Shown piece after piece: positions 10,851 to 22,034 of a DNA stretch of 64,000 nucleotides; the first letter of the stretch is position 1, and every line of letters begins with the position of its first letter. Source of the stretch: Citrus sinensis (Eukaryota > Streptophyta > Magnoliopsida > Sapindales > Rutaceae); assembly GCF_022201045.2 (NCBI RefSeq), contig NC_068564.1:25511001-25575000 (forward strand), read 5' to 3'. A model generated the notes under the pieces. It had not been told where the DNA came from. It did no database searches and saw only the letters and a program-made list of their open reading frames with translations. The position numbers and the translations under genes are program-made.

Positions 10851-12509
10851 AATCAACTAACATTAGTATAATTTTATAACTACTAAAAGAAATTATAATT
10901 TTCTAAGTTCACTTTTCACAGCGTTTCACCTAACATTAATTAATACAGTATTTTATTTAAATATTATCGTAAGATAAAAGGTTATTCGTCATAAGAATTT
11001 AAACCATTTAATTTTAAAGTGAAAATTTTCACCAAAGTAATAACGCTTAATTGAACAATTTACATATAAGCATTTCACCCAAACATTAACTCTTGCGTGC
11101 CCCTATACTCACTCGATAACAGTGACTGCAAAGTTCATTTAGATGATTCCCATAGCATTAGGCAGATAATGCCAATATTCTACATAATTTGACCAATTTA
11201 ACATCAAGAACAGCAGCATTCATTAATCACACGATAAATAAATTATATATTCTACATAATTTGGCCGAATCTATTAATGTAATTCAAAGTTTAAGAGAGA
11301 ATCCAAATCCCATTACTGAAAGGGCAGTCAATGAAATTTGTTTCTCCTCTAGAAACTTTAGAAGAATACTAGAATATTGACAATATATAAATAAAATTTA
11401 AATAAGGGTGGTGATATTTTTCATCTCACGCTTTTTTGTTAACGCACTCAACTTCTAGAAAATAATTACAAAAGATTCACATTATTTTTAAGAATTTCAA
11501 ATAAAGAAGAAATTTAGAGAATTAATTACTTAAGTTCATTTTATCTAATTTTTTTGTGACCACTTACATTTTCTTTTATTATATTTAATTACTAAGATTA
11601 TTTCGGCCCAAGTTTAAAATGATTATTTTACCTTATAAGCTAGAATTACCAAAAAAATTAATTTTTACTCCAATATATATGTGTGTGTACATACACGTGG
11701 GGACTCAATTCTTTAGGAAACCGCGTCTCACCACATGTCCCTCCAAACAATAAAAGGAGAATTACTCCGGAGACTTAACATTTGGAATAATTCCTCCTAA
11801 TGATCATTAATAATAAACAACACCGAAATATCTTAAATACATAAAAAGAACATTCAGAACATTTGAAACATGCAATTAATTGTCATACCAGAACTATCAC
11901 ATCCAGAAAAGCATATCAGATTCTTTGATCAAAGCCAATAAAAAATGGTGACTCATGTCCTATCTTAGGAATTTGAGTTCTACGTGACTAAAAACATATA
12001 AGCAGAGGCTTATTTGAAGATAGAAGGATCTTTGGCCATTTTTAGCTACTCTTCGCTTATAAAGAAGAACAATCATCTTCTCTAATTTCTTCTTCTTCTA
12101 AGCCTAAGACCAACCCAAATCAAATAAGAAAGTTCCCACTGTTTGCATCGAATTTTCACTCCGATCCGATTCGAACCACTGAGTGGTAGCTCTTACTGGA
12201 TCCGGGTCAAATCCAATTTAAACAAATAAATTAATTTAGGGGGTGTGTGTGTATTCGATTAATTATAGGGTGGACCTTGAGCGTTATGCCTTATGAACCA
12301 CATGATTTCACCCTCCAAGTTTATGACACAGGCCTTCAAGCCCCTGAAAGGAATCAAATTCCATAAAAGCTTGTTAAAGGGAGTTAAAGCGAAAGGTGTT
12401 TGACACCTGCAGCAAGATGTTCGACAGAATGCCTCAAAGAACAAGTCTTGTTGGGAACCATCCAATTTGAAATATGCAGCAAGCTAAGCAAACTCAAGTG
12501 GTGATTGTC
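10851..12509. other. Repeat-rich intergenic DNA
   Basis: Short open frames occur at 11189-11380 (plus) and 12259-12465 (minus), but neither has a recognisable domain or start context. No gene could be supported. Confidence 0.4.
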
Positions 12510-12670
12510 ACAATGTTTTAACGGTTTATCACGCGTTAAACTGTAGCCCTTATTTATAGGCTCATCACACGTTTTCTTATTCCTTCAGGATTCCTCGTTC
12601 ATTCAGGATAACTCTCAAATTTAGGTAATTAAAAATAATTAACGTAATCAAATTATTTGTATGTCTACGG
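12510..12670 (+). repeat. Dispersed repeat, copy 2
   Basis: Direct copy of the repeat at 10665-10850, diverged by substitutions and small indels. Confidence 0.65.
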
Positions 12671-12816
12671 AAATGGTAACTTAGACGGAACTCACTAGAA
12701 ACATTAGTATGGTTAAAGATAACTAGGATGCTTTTACAAAGTAATTAATTTTATGGGAGTGATAGGCAAGATGTGACATGTGAGTGAGTTGAATATTATG
12801 CCTTTGATGTGGCTCA

Positions 12817-13233
12817 ATGATCCCAAGACTCTCCCAGACATCTTGGCTTGTTCGTCAAATTGAAACAATGGCAGCATCTGCTCAACAGTCCCATAGTTTG
12901 TCAGTAAAAAGCCGATTTGCTACGGGTACTCCTTACCCAAACTACCGCTTGAATTTGTTGAAGAGAGCGCTAAGAAGGACAATTATATATACCTCTCGAT
13001 CAAATAAAATTAAAGAGAAATCAGCGAATACGAAAAATGAAAAGAAATTGCAGCGGGTATTCCGAAAAGCAGCAAGATTACAGATGAAGCTTGAAAAGTA
13101 CTATGACAGAAATGAAATTATAAAGTTGGTCCTAGAAGACTATACGCAGATTGATGGTGATGATCCTCGGAAGAAGAAGCTAAGGAAAATACATATAACA
13201 CTCTTGATCAATTCCCTTGAGTTGGGATATTAA
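12817..13233 (+). CDS. Hypothetical basic protein, 138 aa
   Basis: A single open frame with no recognised family. The first 40 codons lie in a segment repeated in inverted orientation at 10516-10655. The rest is Lys/Arg-rich, with a run suited to a helix (KKLQRVFRKAARLQMKLEKYYDR). ATG codons at 12817 and 12868 are both possible starts; the second is the one matching the inverted copy. The inverted copy itself lacks this downstream part. It may be a fragment of a mobile element or retrocopy rather than a gene. No promoter or splice evidence helps. Confidence 0.25.
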   Translation: MIPRLSQTSWLVRQIETMAASAQQSHSLSVKSRFATGTPYPNYRLNLLKRALRRTIIYTSRSNKIKEKSANTKNEKKLQRVFRKAARLQMKLEKYYDRNEIIKLVLEDYTQIDGDDPRKKKLRKIHITLLINSLELGY

Positions 13234-13940
13234 TCATATCAGTTCTAAATAGATTCCTTTGTACCCAATTTATGATTTGTTTCTAACTGTTTTAAAAAGT
13301 AAATAATTACCCACTTTTGAATTTTTGTGACTTTCGAAACTAATATGATTTGGATGGGTCGTTACAAGAAATTAATAGCCTCGGAAATCTCCAATTACCA
13401 ACACCATCAAGACCTTGTGTAACGGGTTGAACCAAAGCTTAAGATGCAGAATCACCACACAAGACCAATCGATAATCAATCTAAGCTTATCTAAGAATCA
13501 AATCTGAATCACAACCAATCAAAGAACTGAAAATAAGAACTGGAAAGAATCAAAAGAGAGACACGGAGCATTTACGCTATGATTAACGTGCAGAGATATT
13601 CTTGGGTTACAATTACAGAGGGAACTACAGCGAAGAGATTGAGACCAAGAACAGCTTCCAGCTCTCTCTACTCACTTACAAACGAAGGCACAAAATTAGT
13701 GAAACAATCCTGGCTTATCTTTGAATGGTATGCACATTTATTCCACATAATTTTTTCACTCATCTCCTTATTACACAAGGGGAAGAAGAATGGATCACAA
13801 GATCTTGTAACTTGACTTGTCAATGAGCCCAGAAAAGAAAATCAACAGGAAAAACAAAAGAAACAACAAAATTGATTTTTCACCCCATGTAAAAATGAAT
13901 GAAGCACAAACGAAATTAATCAACAATTAATTATTGGCCT

Positions 13941-14216
13941 TCAAGATTGATCCATTTCCGAAATTTCACCATCTACAGCACCACCAAAACTCTCACTCCT
14001 TTCCTGAATCTTCCTCTTCTTGACTGGTGGTTCCTCCTTTCTTTCAGCTTCAACTTCTTGAGTCCACAGTGCTAGTATCATCAGAGCATTAACCGCCGAT
14101 TCCATTTCTTTCTCTTCAGATTGCTGTTCTTCTTCCATAATCTTTGACTGCCCTAGCATCGTCGGAGCTTTAATAGACTCCATTTCTCTTTCTTTAGACT
14201 GCTGTTCTTCTTCCAT
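13941..14216 (-). CDS. Hypothetical small acidic protein with duplicated N-terminus, 91 aa
   Basis: The frame starts MEEEQQSKEREMES and repeats almost the same motif (MEEEQQSEEKEMES) about 26 residues later, so the first part is an internal duplication. It then has an ALMILALWTQEVEAE stretch and a PPVKKRKIQE cluster resembling a monopartite nuclear localisation signal. No family is recognised. There is no visible intron. Downstream on the same strand lies only intergenic DNA. It could be a genuine small nuclear protein or chance coding in a repeat-rich region. Confidence 0.3.
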   Translation of the reverse strand: MEEEQQSKEREMESIKAPTMLGQSKIMEEEQQSEEKEMESAVNALMILALWTQEVEAERKEEPPVKKRKIQERSESFGGAVDGEISEMDQS

Positions 14217-15900
14217 TTCTCTGTGACTGCTTTTGTTTTACTTCTTGCGCTGAGCCCACTTCTTTGATGGGAAATTAAAATCTTCTTTTCGTAACTCAGA
14301 AATTATATAATCTGAAGAAAGAATTCTGGAATCACAATTTTTTGGTAAAGATTCAGGTATCAAGCTAGAGTTAGTTGCAAATTCAGTTAAAAGGGAATCT
14401 TAGGAGGCTTAAACTGGGTGCGGTTAGTCGTATTCAGAGCAAAATGTGCACCAATTGTATTCAGTCTTTACAGATTGTTCATGTACTCCTAATACCGGAC
14501 TAAAATGCAAAAATGTATAACTTGATGTAACAAAGTGAAAACTTAAAAATCTCGAAGCCATAGGTCCTTCCCATGCAAGATCTGCATCTTCACAATGCTA
14601 AAGATAAAATTTTGGCAAATTTTGCACTACAATGCACACAGAAAATTAAGGAAGAATATATTATTGTTTTTATTAAAATAAGGCTGAATACATACCTAAA
14701 AACTGAAAATAGAAAAAAATATTATTTTCGAATTTAACAGTGCGCTGACGAAAGCGTATGAGTGACAAGAAAATATAATTTCAAGTAAAATTCAGTTAAA
14801 AAAAGTGTATTTTAAAAAAAAAAGTATGAAAAAAACATGTGGTTGATGAATAATTACCCTTGAGTTAATTATAATGAATCCATCTAACTCAACCCAACTC
14901 AAATAATAATAATGATGATGATCCTCAATTGTAAAATTCTAAAGACCTAAATGGCAAACCTATTTTTTAACTCTCTTTTTTTGTTATAGAAAAGACTATT
15001 TCATTTTCGTCTCAATTATTCTCAACTCTAATTCCAAAACTAAAATCATTCTCTCATATAAGTGAATTTATTTTCTTATAAGTTTAATTTTGAAAATAAG
15101 TTGGTTTCAACTTCTCTTTATTTTTTAGTAAACACTTAATAGTACACAATTATATATCACTTTCATTTCGTTGCTGGACATAATACTAACTAATTATCTA
15201 AAAGGTTTGAATTTGGAATTTGAAAAAAAGATGTGGGAAGCCGGAAATAAGATCTAAAAGCTCATTGCCGAAATTTTCTCAATTTTAAAATATGTTTTAA
15301 CTTTTTTATCAAACACTAGATCATAAATAGCTTCTCAAAAAAAAAGATCATAAATAGAATTTTCATGTTATGATATATATATTTGATTTTAATAAGTTAT
15401 ATATGTTTTTTATTATTTAATTTTTAATTTTTAATTTTGGCTTGATCTTCAACTTATCAACCCAACCCTACCCCATGATTTAAGAGTTGAAATGGTTTGG
15501 GCTAAAAATATTTATGTAAATAAGTTGAGTTGATTTTATTTCAATCCGTTCAATAGTGTGTTGAGTTATATTTTCATAAATCATATCTAACCCAACTCAT
15601 GCCCACCCTAATTAACTGTTTTAGCTTCTGCGACATTGTCCCTGCAAAGTTGATATCAGAAAAGTGAAGAGAAGAACTCCATAGACCAGGCACTTTAATA
15701 AAGAAAATAAGAAATCTTCTCTCTAACATTTCATAACTTGTAATTTTGTAAGGCAATGCCTAAACTAAAAAATCTGACTGAAATCTGACTAACTTTTACA
15801 GAATTCCTTTAACCAAAAATTTATTGACAAAAACAAATATTAATAAACAAATCACTACATCTAAGTACTAATGCACAAGTTATGCCACATGGAGGCAGAA
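14217..15900. other. Intergenic, AT-rich
   Basis: Homopolymer and short AT repeats dominate. No supported gene; small reading frames are stop-bounded noise. Confidence 0.5.
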
Positions 15901-16324
15901 TCTGTTTATACCAAGAATAAGTTCTCAGTACGTCGTTAAAATAAGGTCAGTGTACATCTCCTGGACGACAGCTCCCTCAGGTTAACTTCTTTGATAACAT
16001 TTAGCTTTAATGAAGAATGCGAAGAACACCATGGCCTTGGCCCCATTTCAACCATTGCACCTTGTATGGATGGTTTTTCTCCGATATGAATTGTTTTATC
16101 GATACATACAGATAGCATTTACAACAAACTCCAGGCGAACATTTACCTAGTGTTGAAATTCCATCACAAATTTTCACCTGGATAGCACCAAGAAATACTG
16201 TTAGAATTTTCACATTATTGCAATATAATCAAGAGTTTCAGACTCCACAGCCTATTGTATTGATATATTTTAACATTAGAATTTTGTTTGACAAAGTAGA
16301 GTGTAAGTACCTTTCCACAGGACA

Positions 16325-19300
16325 TTAACTCTCTTCATCAGAACTAAAATCCTCCACTCGTCGCTCAGTAATAGCAGGAAATAGCCGGTGACGCAGATCA
16401 GGAGAAGGTTGCTGGGGGGTATCAGAGGAAGATGACGCAGTAGATCCCTCTTTTTTCGGTGACTTTGTTGACTTCTTTGGTGCATCTTTCACCTGTTTGC
16501 ATGCCTTATCTAACATAATAAAAAAATCCCTTACTATGGTAAACAAACGTAAACCCTCATCCTTCCCTGCATTCCCATGAAAATAATCGCCAGTGCTCTT
16601 CACCAGACTCATGATTCTCTTTTCTTCCTCTAGCAGCCACATGATGTCACCCTCAGCATTCTGCACAAAACTCTTCAACGTTTCATGAAACCCACTATTT
16701 TCCCCTAAATTCTTCATATCCGTGTTCAGAAAATCTCGGGTTTTTAATAGTGCATGGCCGAGTTTGGAAACAGTTCCAGTTAAGCTGTCAGCATCTATAG
16801 CTGCTGCTTTCTTGACATTCTCAAGTTCACTACTTAAATGCGAAACTGCCTGAAGCCCTAGGTTCCGATAGTGCTCGTCTGTCTCATTAGATTTAGAAGT
16901 TTCTTCCAGAAGATCATCCGTTTTGACACTGGAGAAGCTCCTGCTCTCCCTTGCTCTACGGGCAGCTCTCACACCTTCAGAACGAATTATCTCCTGAACA
17001 ACGAAATGCAATAGAGTGGTCTTGCCATCTACACCTTTCACATCAGATAATTTAAGAAGTGTATCAAGTTTGAAAGCTTGTGCACCCCCACGGAAAGTGC
17101 CATCATTCATGCGATTGCCAGTTTTAAGAACAGCTTCTAGAAGCTTCAGAAATAGTCGGCTATTTCTGAGTTCTTTGCAAGCAACCTAGAAATAAGATTG
17201 TGACAACATTCAAGTTAGCCACTCGTTAAAGCAGATAAGCAGAAAACCACAAGGAGCTATGTGGCTCAGCGTAAGCATCGGAAATTTTCTATGCGTTCAC
17301 ATTCAGAAGGTATCTGAATTTAATTTTTCCAAATATTGTACATGTTCAATTCTGTCTACAATTGGTTCTGCATGAATCATAGATGTGGCTATTTCGATTC
17401 CGGAAATATGAATCATTTAGGCACTTAAAAAATCATGCAGTTATGCACATGGCAGGATCGTTAGAATCAGTCATAAACTAGGAAGGAGATAAACAAGAAA
17501 TAATGAACCTAAAGAAGTGCATCAGCAACAAACATGAGTAGTTTTAACACATTTAAAATAATAGGCAAAAAATAGACAATTTAAGATCAAGTTGGTTCTA
17601 GAAAGTTCAACAATTATCCATTGTGAAAGCAACATGTGACTTCCTCTTTCAAATTTACTCATGACTAATTTATATACCAGAAGAACGTTAGACAATGAGC
17701 TAGATGTAGCATAGCAACAGATCCCAGAAGGGATGCAAATTAAAATCCAAGGTCTTACCTCCAGGATCTCAAACGACTCTTTTGTAGCAGAGACCTCCTC
17801 CTGAAGAGTACACATGAAAAGCAGCGCTTCCAGTCGTTTGAAAGAGAATGGAATGTCAACCAAGGCTTTCAAGAACCGCTCAGCTGGCCCAAGTTGAGAA
17901 AGTTCACCATTGAACAACCTAAGCTTCAACTCTTCTTCTGCTGTCGGTGCCATCTTCAGCAAAGTTTGAATGAGTTCTGCTGGAAGCTCGTTTCCTGATT
18001 TAATCAAAACAGGTTAGGTTGTCACTCTGCACAGGAAAATCCAACAGAATGGCACCAAAAATACCCCACGTTAAGTTTAAAAAATAACCAGTTTTTCCGG
18101 AACAACATTTGCATAATATCATGAGTTTGATTTAATTCACCGATCCAGGAAACATGTGTCACAGCTTCAGATTTGAATGGAAAAAGAGTAAAAGCAATGA
18201 TGAGTGTGGACAAACAAACCTTCAAGAAGCGCGTCACAAACTTCTTCCAATGTCACATTCAATGCCCGAAGCATAATTGACAAATTTTGCGCCTTTTTCT
18301 GATCAATGATCTGAATGTACTGGGGTCCTGTATCTAAGGAAGACCCTTTCTTTTTTTCATTTTTACTCTTTTCAGAATACCCAAATAGAGTTTCTATCAT
18401 CTCCTCATTGAACCTGTAAAATCAGTATAGTACAATCAGTAGCTGATAATACTTTATGTTTTAAGGGTTGATCCAAAAACCATATAGTCAGATATACAAG
18501 GTAGATAGAAAGTGTCAGCTAGATAGGAAGAGGGGAGAGAGAATCTGTAACTTACTGGAATGATCCTGATTTAATCTGATGCCAAACCATTGAATTATCT
18601 GGATTGGCTAGAACTTTATCCCAGAAGAATGGCTTCAGCTTGGTTTTAGGTGCATTAGCATCACCCTCGGCACCAGCTCCTTCACTAGAAGATGAATGCT
18701 TTTGTCCAAGAGGTGGCCTAGGAACCTTTGAACCAGATGGCATAGGTGGTGGTGGTCGAGGAGCAGGACCACCCCTTGGAGGCGGGGGTGGTGGAGGACC
18801 AGGTTTTGGTGGTGGAGGAGGTGCTCTAGGAGCAGGAGCAGGACCTGGAGGAGGACGAGGTGCTGGAGGAGGTGGAGGGGGAGGGGGAGGTCCTGATGGT
18901 GGATGAGGCCTGAGAGAAGCAGGTGGTTCATGAGGGAGAGGTTCTGCCCTGCCAGGTGGTGGCTTCAGAGGAGGCATTCCCTGAAGGGTGGAACCAACCC
19001 TTCCAGGAGGAGGCTTCAGAGGGGGTAACACCTGTCCATTCTCATTAAAGGATTTGGCAGTGCCACCGACAGCTCCAAATGATGCAGTTCCATCAAATTT
19101 CCCAATGTCAAGCTTCTCTTCTTTCGAATTTCCTGAACCTGAAAGATCAAAGTTTAAACTAATATCAGACTGTGTTGAACAATAGTAGATAACAATAAAG
19201 CTATCAAAGTATATCTATACATACCAACAGAGTAATCACTCAAGCTTAAGCTGAGGAGGGGCCTCTCATCATTTTGCCTACCTCCAGACCCAGTTCTACA

Positions 19301-20807
19301 GAACCGACTACAACACAAAAACAGCAGTGCCGCGGCAACAAATGTCACAGCTGCTGTCACAACAACGGCAATAATAACAGTATTATGGTGATTTGTTTTA
19401 TCATCAGCCCGGGCACTTGTGCCAGAACCTGAATTTGTGGTAGAATTATCGCCAACGGTAGGAGATGAACTAGAAACACTTGGAAAAAATGGTGTCGGTG
19501 GAGTACGAGGCCGAGGTTTAGCATCTTGTGTGGGGCTAGTGGCAGGGGCGGTAGCACGGGCATGCACAGGGGCAGGAGCAACGGCAGGAGCAGGGGCAGG
19601 GGTAGAGGCACGATTAGGTATTTCAGCAAGGCTACGAGGCAATATGAGGTGCTGGTTCTGCCTTGGAGCATCAGGCTGGGGATATAAAGACTCGTACCAA
19701 GAGCCACCTCCTCTAGAGACATGGTGCAGAAGATTGTTCTCTCTTATACAATGTAAAAGAGTTTGCTTCAAGTGAGGATGCAGCGCATTATACAATTTCA
19801 CTAAGTTAGGTTTCGACAGTGACTGACTTCTTGAGTTGCTTTCATCAGTGCCACCAGGAGTTTCTTCTGGAAGGCATAAGTTGAGATCTTCAACAACTTC
19901 CTTCAATCGGATCAAATCGATCCCACAGCTGAACCATAATAGCTGTGCCTACAATCAAAGAATTTCAATAAATTTTAGTCTTCACTTATGCACTTTAGCA
20001 GCTCAGCTATAGCTAATGCATTAAATTTTAAAGCACAGCTTAGGTACAGTTATTGCATTAAATTGGCCTCATAGGTAGTTAAAATATAGTAATTCCGTTC
20101 AACTTGAATTCTAAATGGACTCATATGTACATTTAAAAGTTAAAAAAAAAAAATGCTTTGAAACACCTATTTCAATTAAAATAAGAAATATAACAGTAGT
20201 TAATTATCATGAACACATCACAACACAGGAGTTAGAAGGTTTTTCTACTGGAAAAGTTTTGATTAATAAAAACACAAAAATGGAATACAAACAGTTACAA
20301 ATTGTTAAATCTGCTAGCCATGGACTTGGACTTCAAAATACAATGCCTTAAACTAATTCTTATTAAATTTTTTGGCATCCCGACTATATATCATGCATAA
20401 ACAATTTCATTACACACAATTCAGAACTTTAGCCTGTGCATCAGCTTCATAACTGAAGTTGCACCCACTGTGACAATATAAGGTCATTGCAATCATATTC
20501 CTGATCTAGTTGATGAAATTTATGCAACCAACCAAAACCAATTAGCTTGATATCATATCTCAAAATGCATTGTCAATAAAGCTTATTGCTTGAAAACAAA
20601 AATAACCAACGGCAAAAGCATATCAAGCAAAGCAAAAAACGAAATATGGTCTTTTACCAAGTTATCGTCAACCTCCCCAGTCACTGGATCAACTACTTTG
20701 CAAAGAAAGTCTTCCTCTCTTGTCCTCCTGTATTCTGAGCTGACCACCAATGATCCATAAAGTAGAACAACCAAGAACATAAAACAACTTCTTCTCATTA
20801 CACCCAT
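16325..20807 (-). CDS. Class I formin-like protein (FH3/FH5 type), 915 aa
   Basis: Formins nucleate and elongate actin filaments; class I members anchor this at membranes. Exons in coding order: 20807-20658, 19948-19225, 19138-18556, 18413-18220, 17994-17759, 17185-16325. All introns are GT-AG and phases close to 2748 nt. Residues 1-24 form a signal peptide (hydrophobic [14 protein letters not shown]). An extracellular part follows with conserved [10 protein letters not shown] and [10 protein letters not shown], then a Pro/Ala-rich wall-contact stretch (about 165-205). A transmembrane helix lies at about 240-263, followed by a cytosolic Pro-rich FH1 region (about 330-430) and an FH2 domain from about 455. 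The FH2 signature [18 protein letters not shown] starts near residue 652. The tail is Ser/Lys-rich, ending DFSSDEES. The start ATG was chosen because it opens directly into the signal peptide; an in-frame ATG at 20840 would add 11 residues. The class is certain; the exact paralogue is not. Confidence 0.93.
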
Positions 20808-21330
20808 TTCTTCTTGAATTATCATTACTATCAAATACAATCCTTTTCATTTCATCAATATCTAAACCCTACAAAACAAGCAAAACCCTAACAAAGCTCC
20901 TTCATAACCAAAATAAACCACCATCAAAGCTTCAACTCTAGAGCCTTTAACAACAACCCAATTCAAAATTATTTGCAAAAACCCCCCTTGAAAGATACCA
21001 ACCAATAGCAGGTACATACAATTCTCAAATACCAGCCTCAAAGGAATCAATTAGAAGTTGAAACTGGAATAAGAACTCAAATAACCAAACAAAACCCAGA
21101 ATTTACATTCCCAGAAAAGGCCAAAACAAGGAACCAAATAGCTTTTAAAGCGAAACCCAGCAAACAAAATTCAAAATTTGCTTAAAGCGAGCTTAGAACC
21201 AGCCCCAGATCAAATAAAAATATAACATTTAATTGAACAAAACCCCAAAAATCCAAAATGTGAATATGCACAAAAAGGAAGGTCCTCTGTTTTCTGTGTG
21301 AAAGAAAAATGAAATGGGTCTTCTTCGATT
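20808..21330 (-). promoter_or_regulatory. Probable 5' UTR and promoter of the formin gene
   Basis: This stretch directly precedes the formin start on the minus strand and has no coding potential. No clear TATA box was identified. The limits are inferred only from position. Confidence 0.35.
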
Positions 21331-21725
21331 ATGACCAGATCCAATCAAATAAATTAGCTGTTTAACGCTTGCAAAATAAACTGTTGACCTAGGATTACTT
21401 TTGAAGAATTTTCTTCGCAGACATGTTCTGTTTAAACGCTGACAAAATAGAATCAGCGTTTTTGTTTTTGTTTCCTTAATTCTATTTCCATTGTTTTATT
21501 TTATTTTATTTTATTTTTGTTTTTAAAAATTTTATGTTGGGTACATTTTGAAATTTTTGTACCGTTTACCAGATCAGACCAATGAGAAGCGAGCAAGTTT
21601 TTATGTCTTTGGGTGGGACAAAATTGGAAAAATAAAATAATATAGTCTTTATTCTTTTTTTTTACCAATAAAATTCTTTTTTATGAAACTAAAACAGAAT
21701 TTTTTTTTTATAATATATGCGTATT

Positions 21726-22034
21726 TTTTAATACACCCCATTATCTACATCAGTCCATTTGAGTTGTATTATTAAAAATGTATGTTTTGATTAGACCTTT
21801 ATATTTTATCTAAATTAATTATGAATGGCTTTTGAAGAAAAGATGGATAATAATCTCAAAGCAAAAATGTATGCTTTGATTAAAAATGTATGTTTTTTAA
21901 TACACCCCATTATCCATATCAGTCCATTTGAGTTGTATTATTAAAAATGTATGTTTTGATTAGACCTTTATGTTTTATCTAAATTAATTATGATTGGCTT
22001 TTGAAGAAAAGATGGATAATAATCTCAAAGCAAG
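21726..22034. repeat. Tandem duplication, 169-bp period
   Basis: The block containing AATACACCCCATTATC ... GATGGATAATAATCTC at 21726-21864 is repeated at 21895-22034 with a few substitutions, separated by about 30 bp. Confidence 0.85.

Noticed and set aside
18604-18906. Gly-rich frame on the plus strand
   Set aside because: Reverse-strand shadow of the Pro-rich FH1 region of the formin.
19419-19775. Gly/Ala-rich frame on the plus strand
   Set aside because: Shadow of the Ala/Pro-rich extracellular part of the formin.
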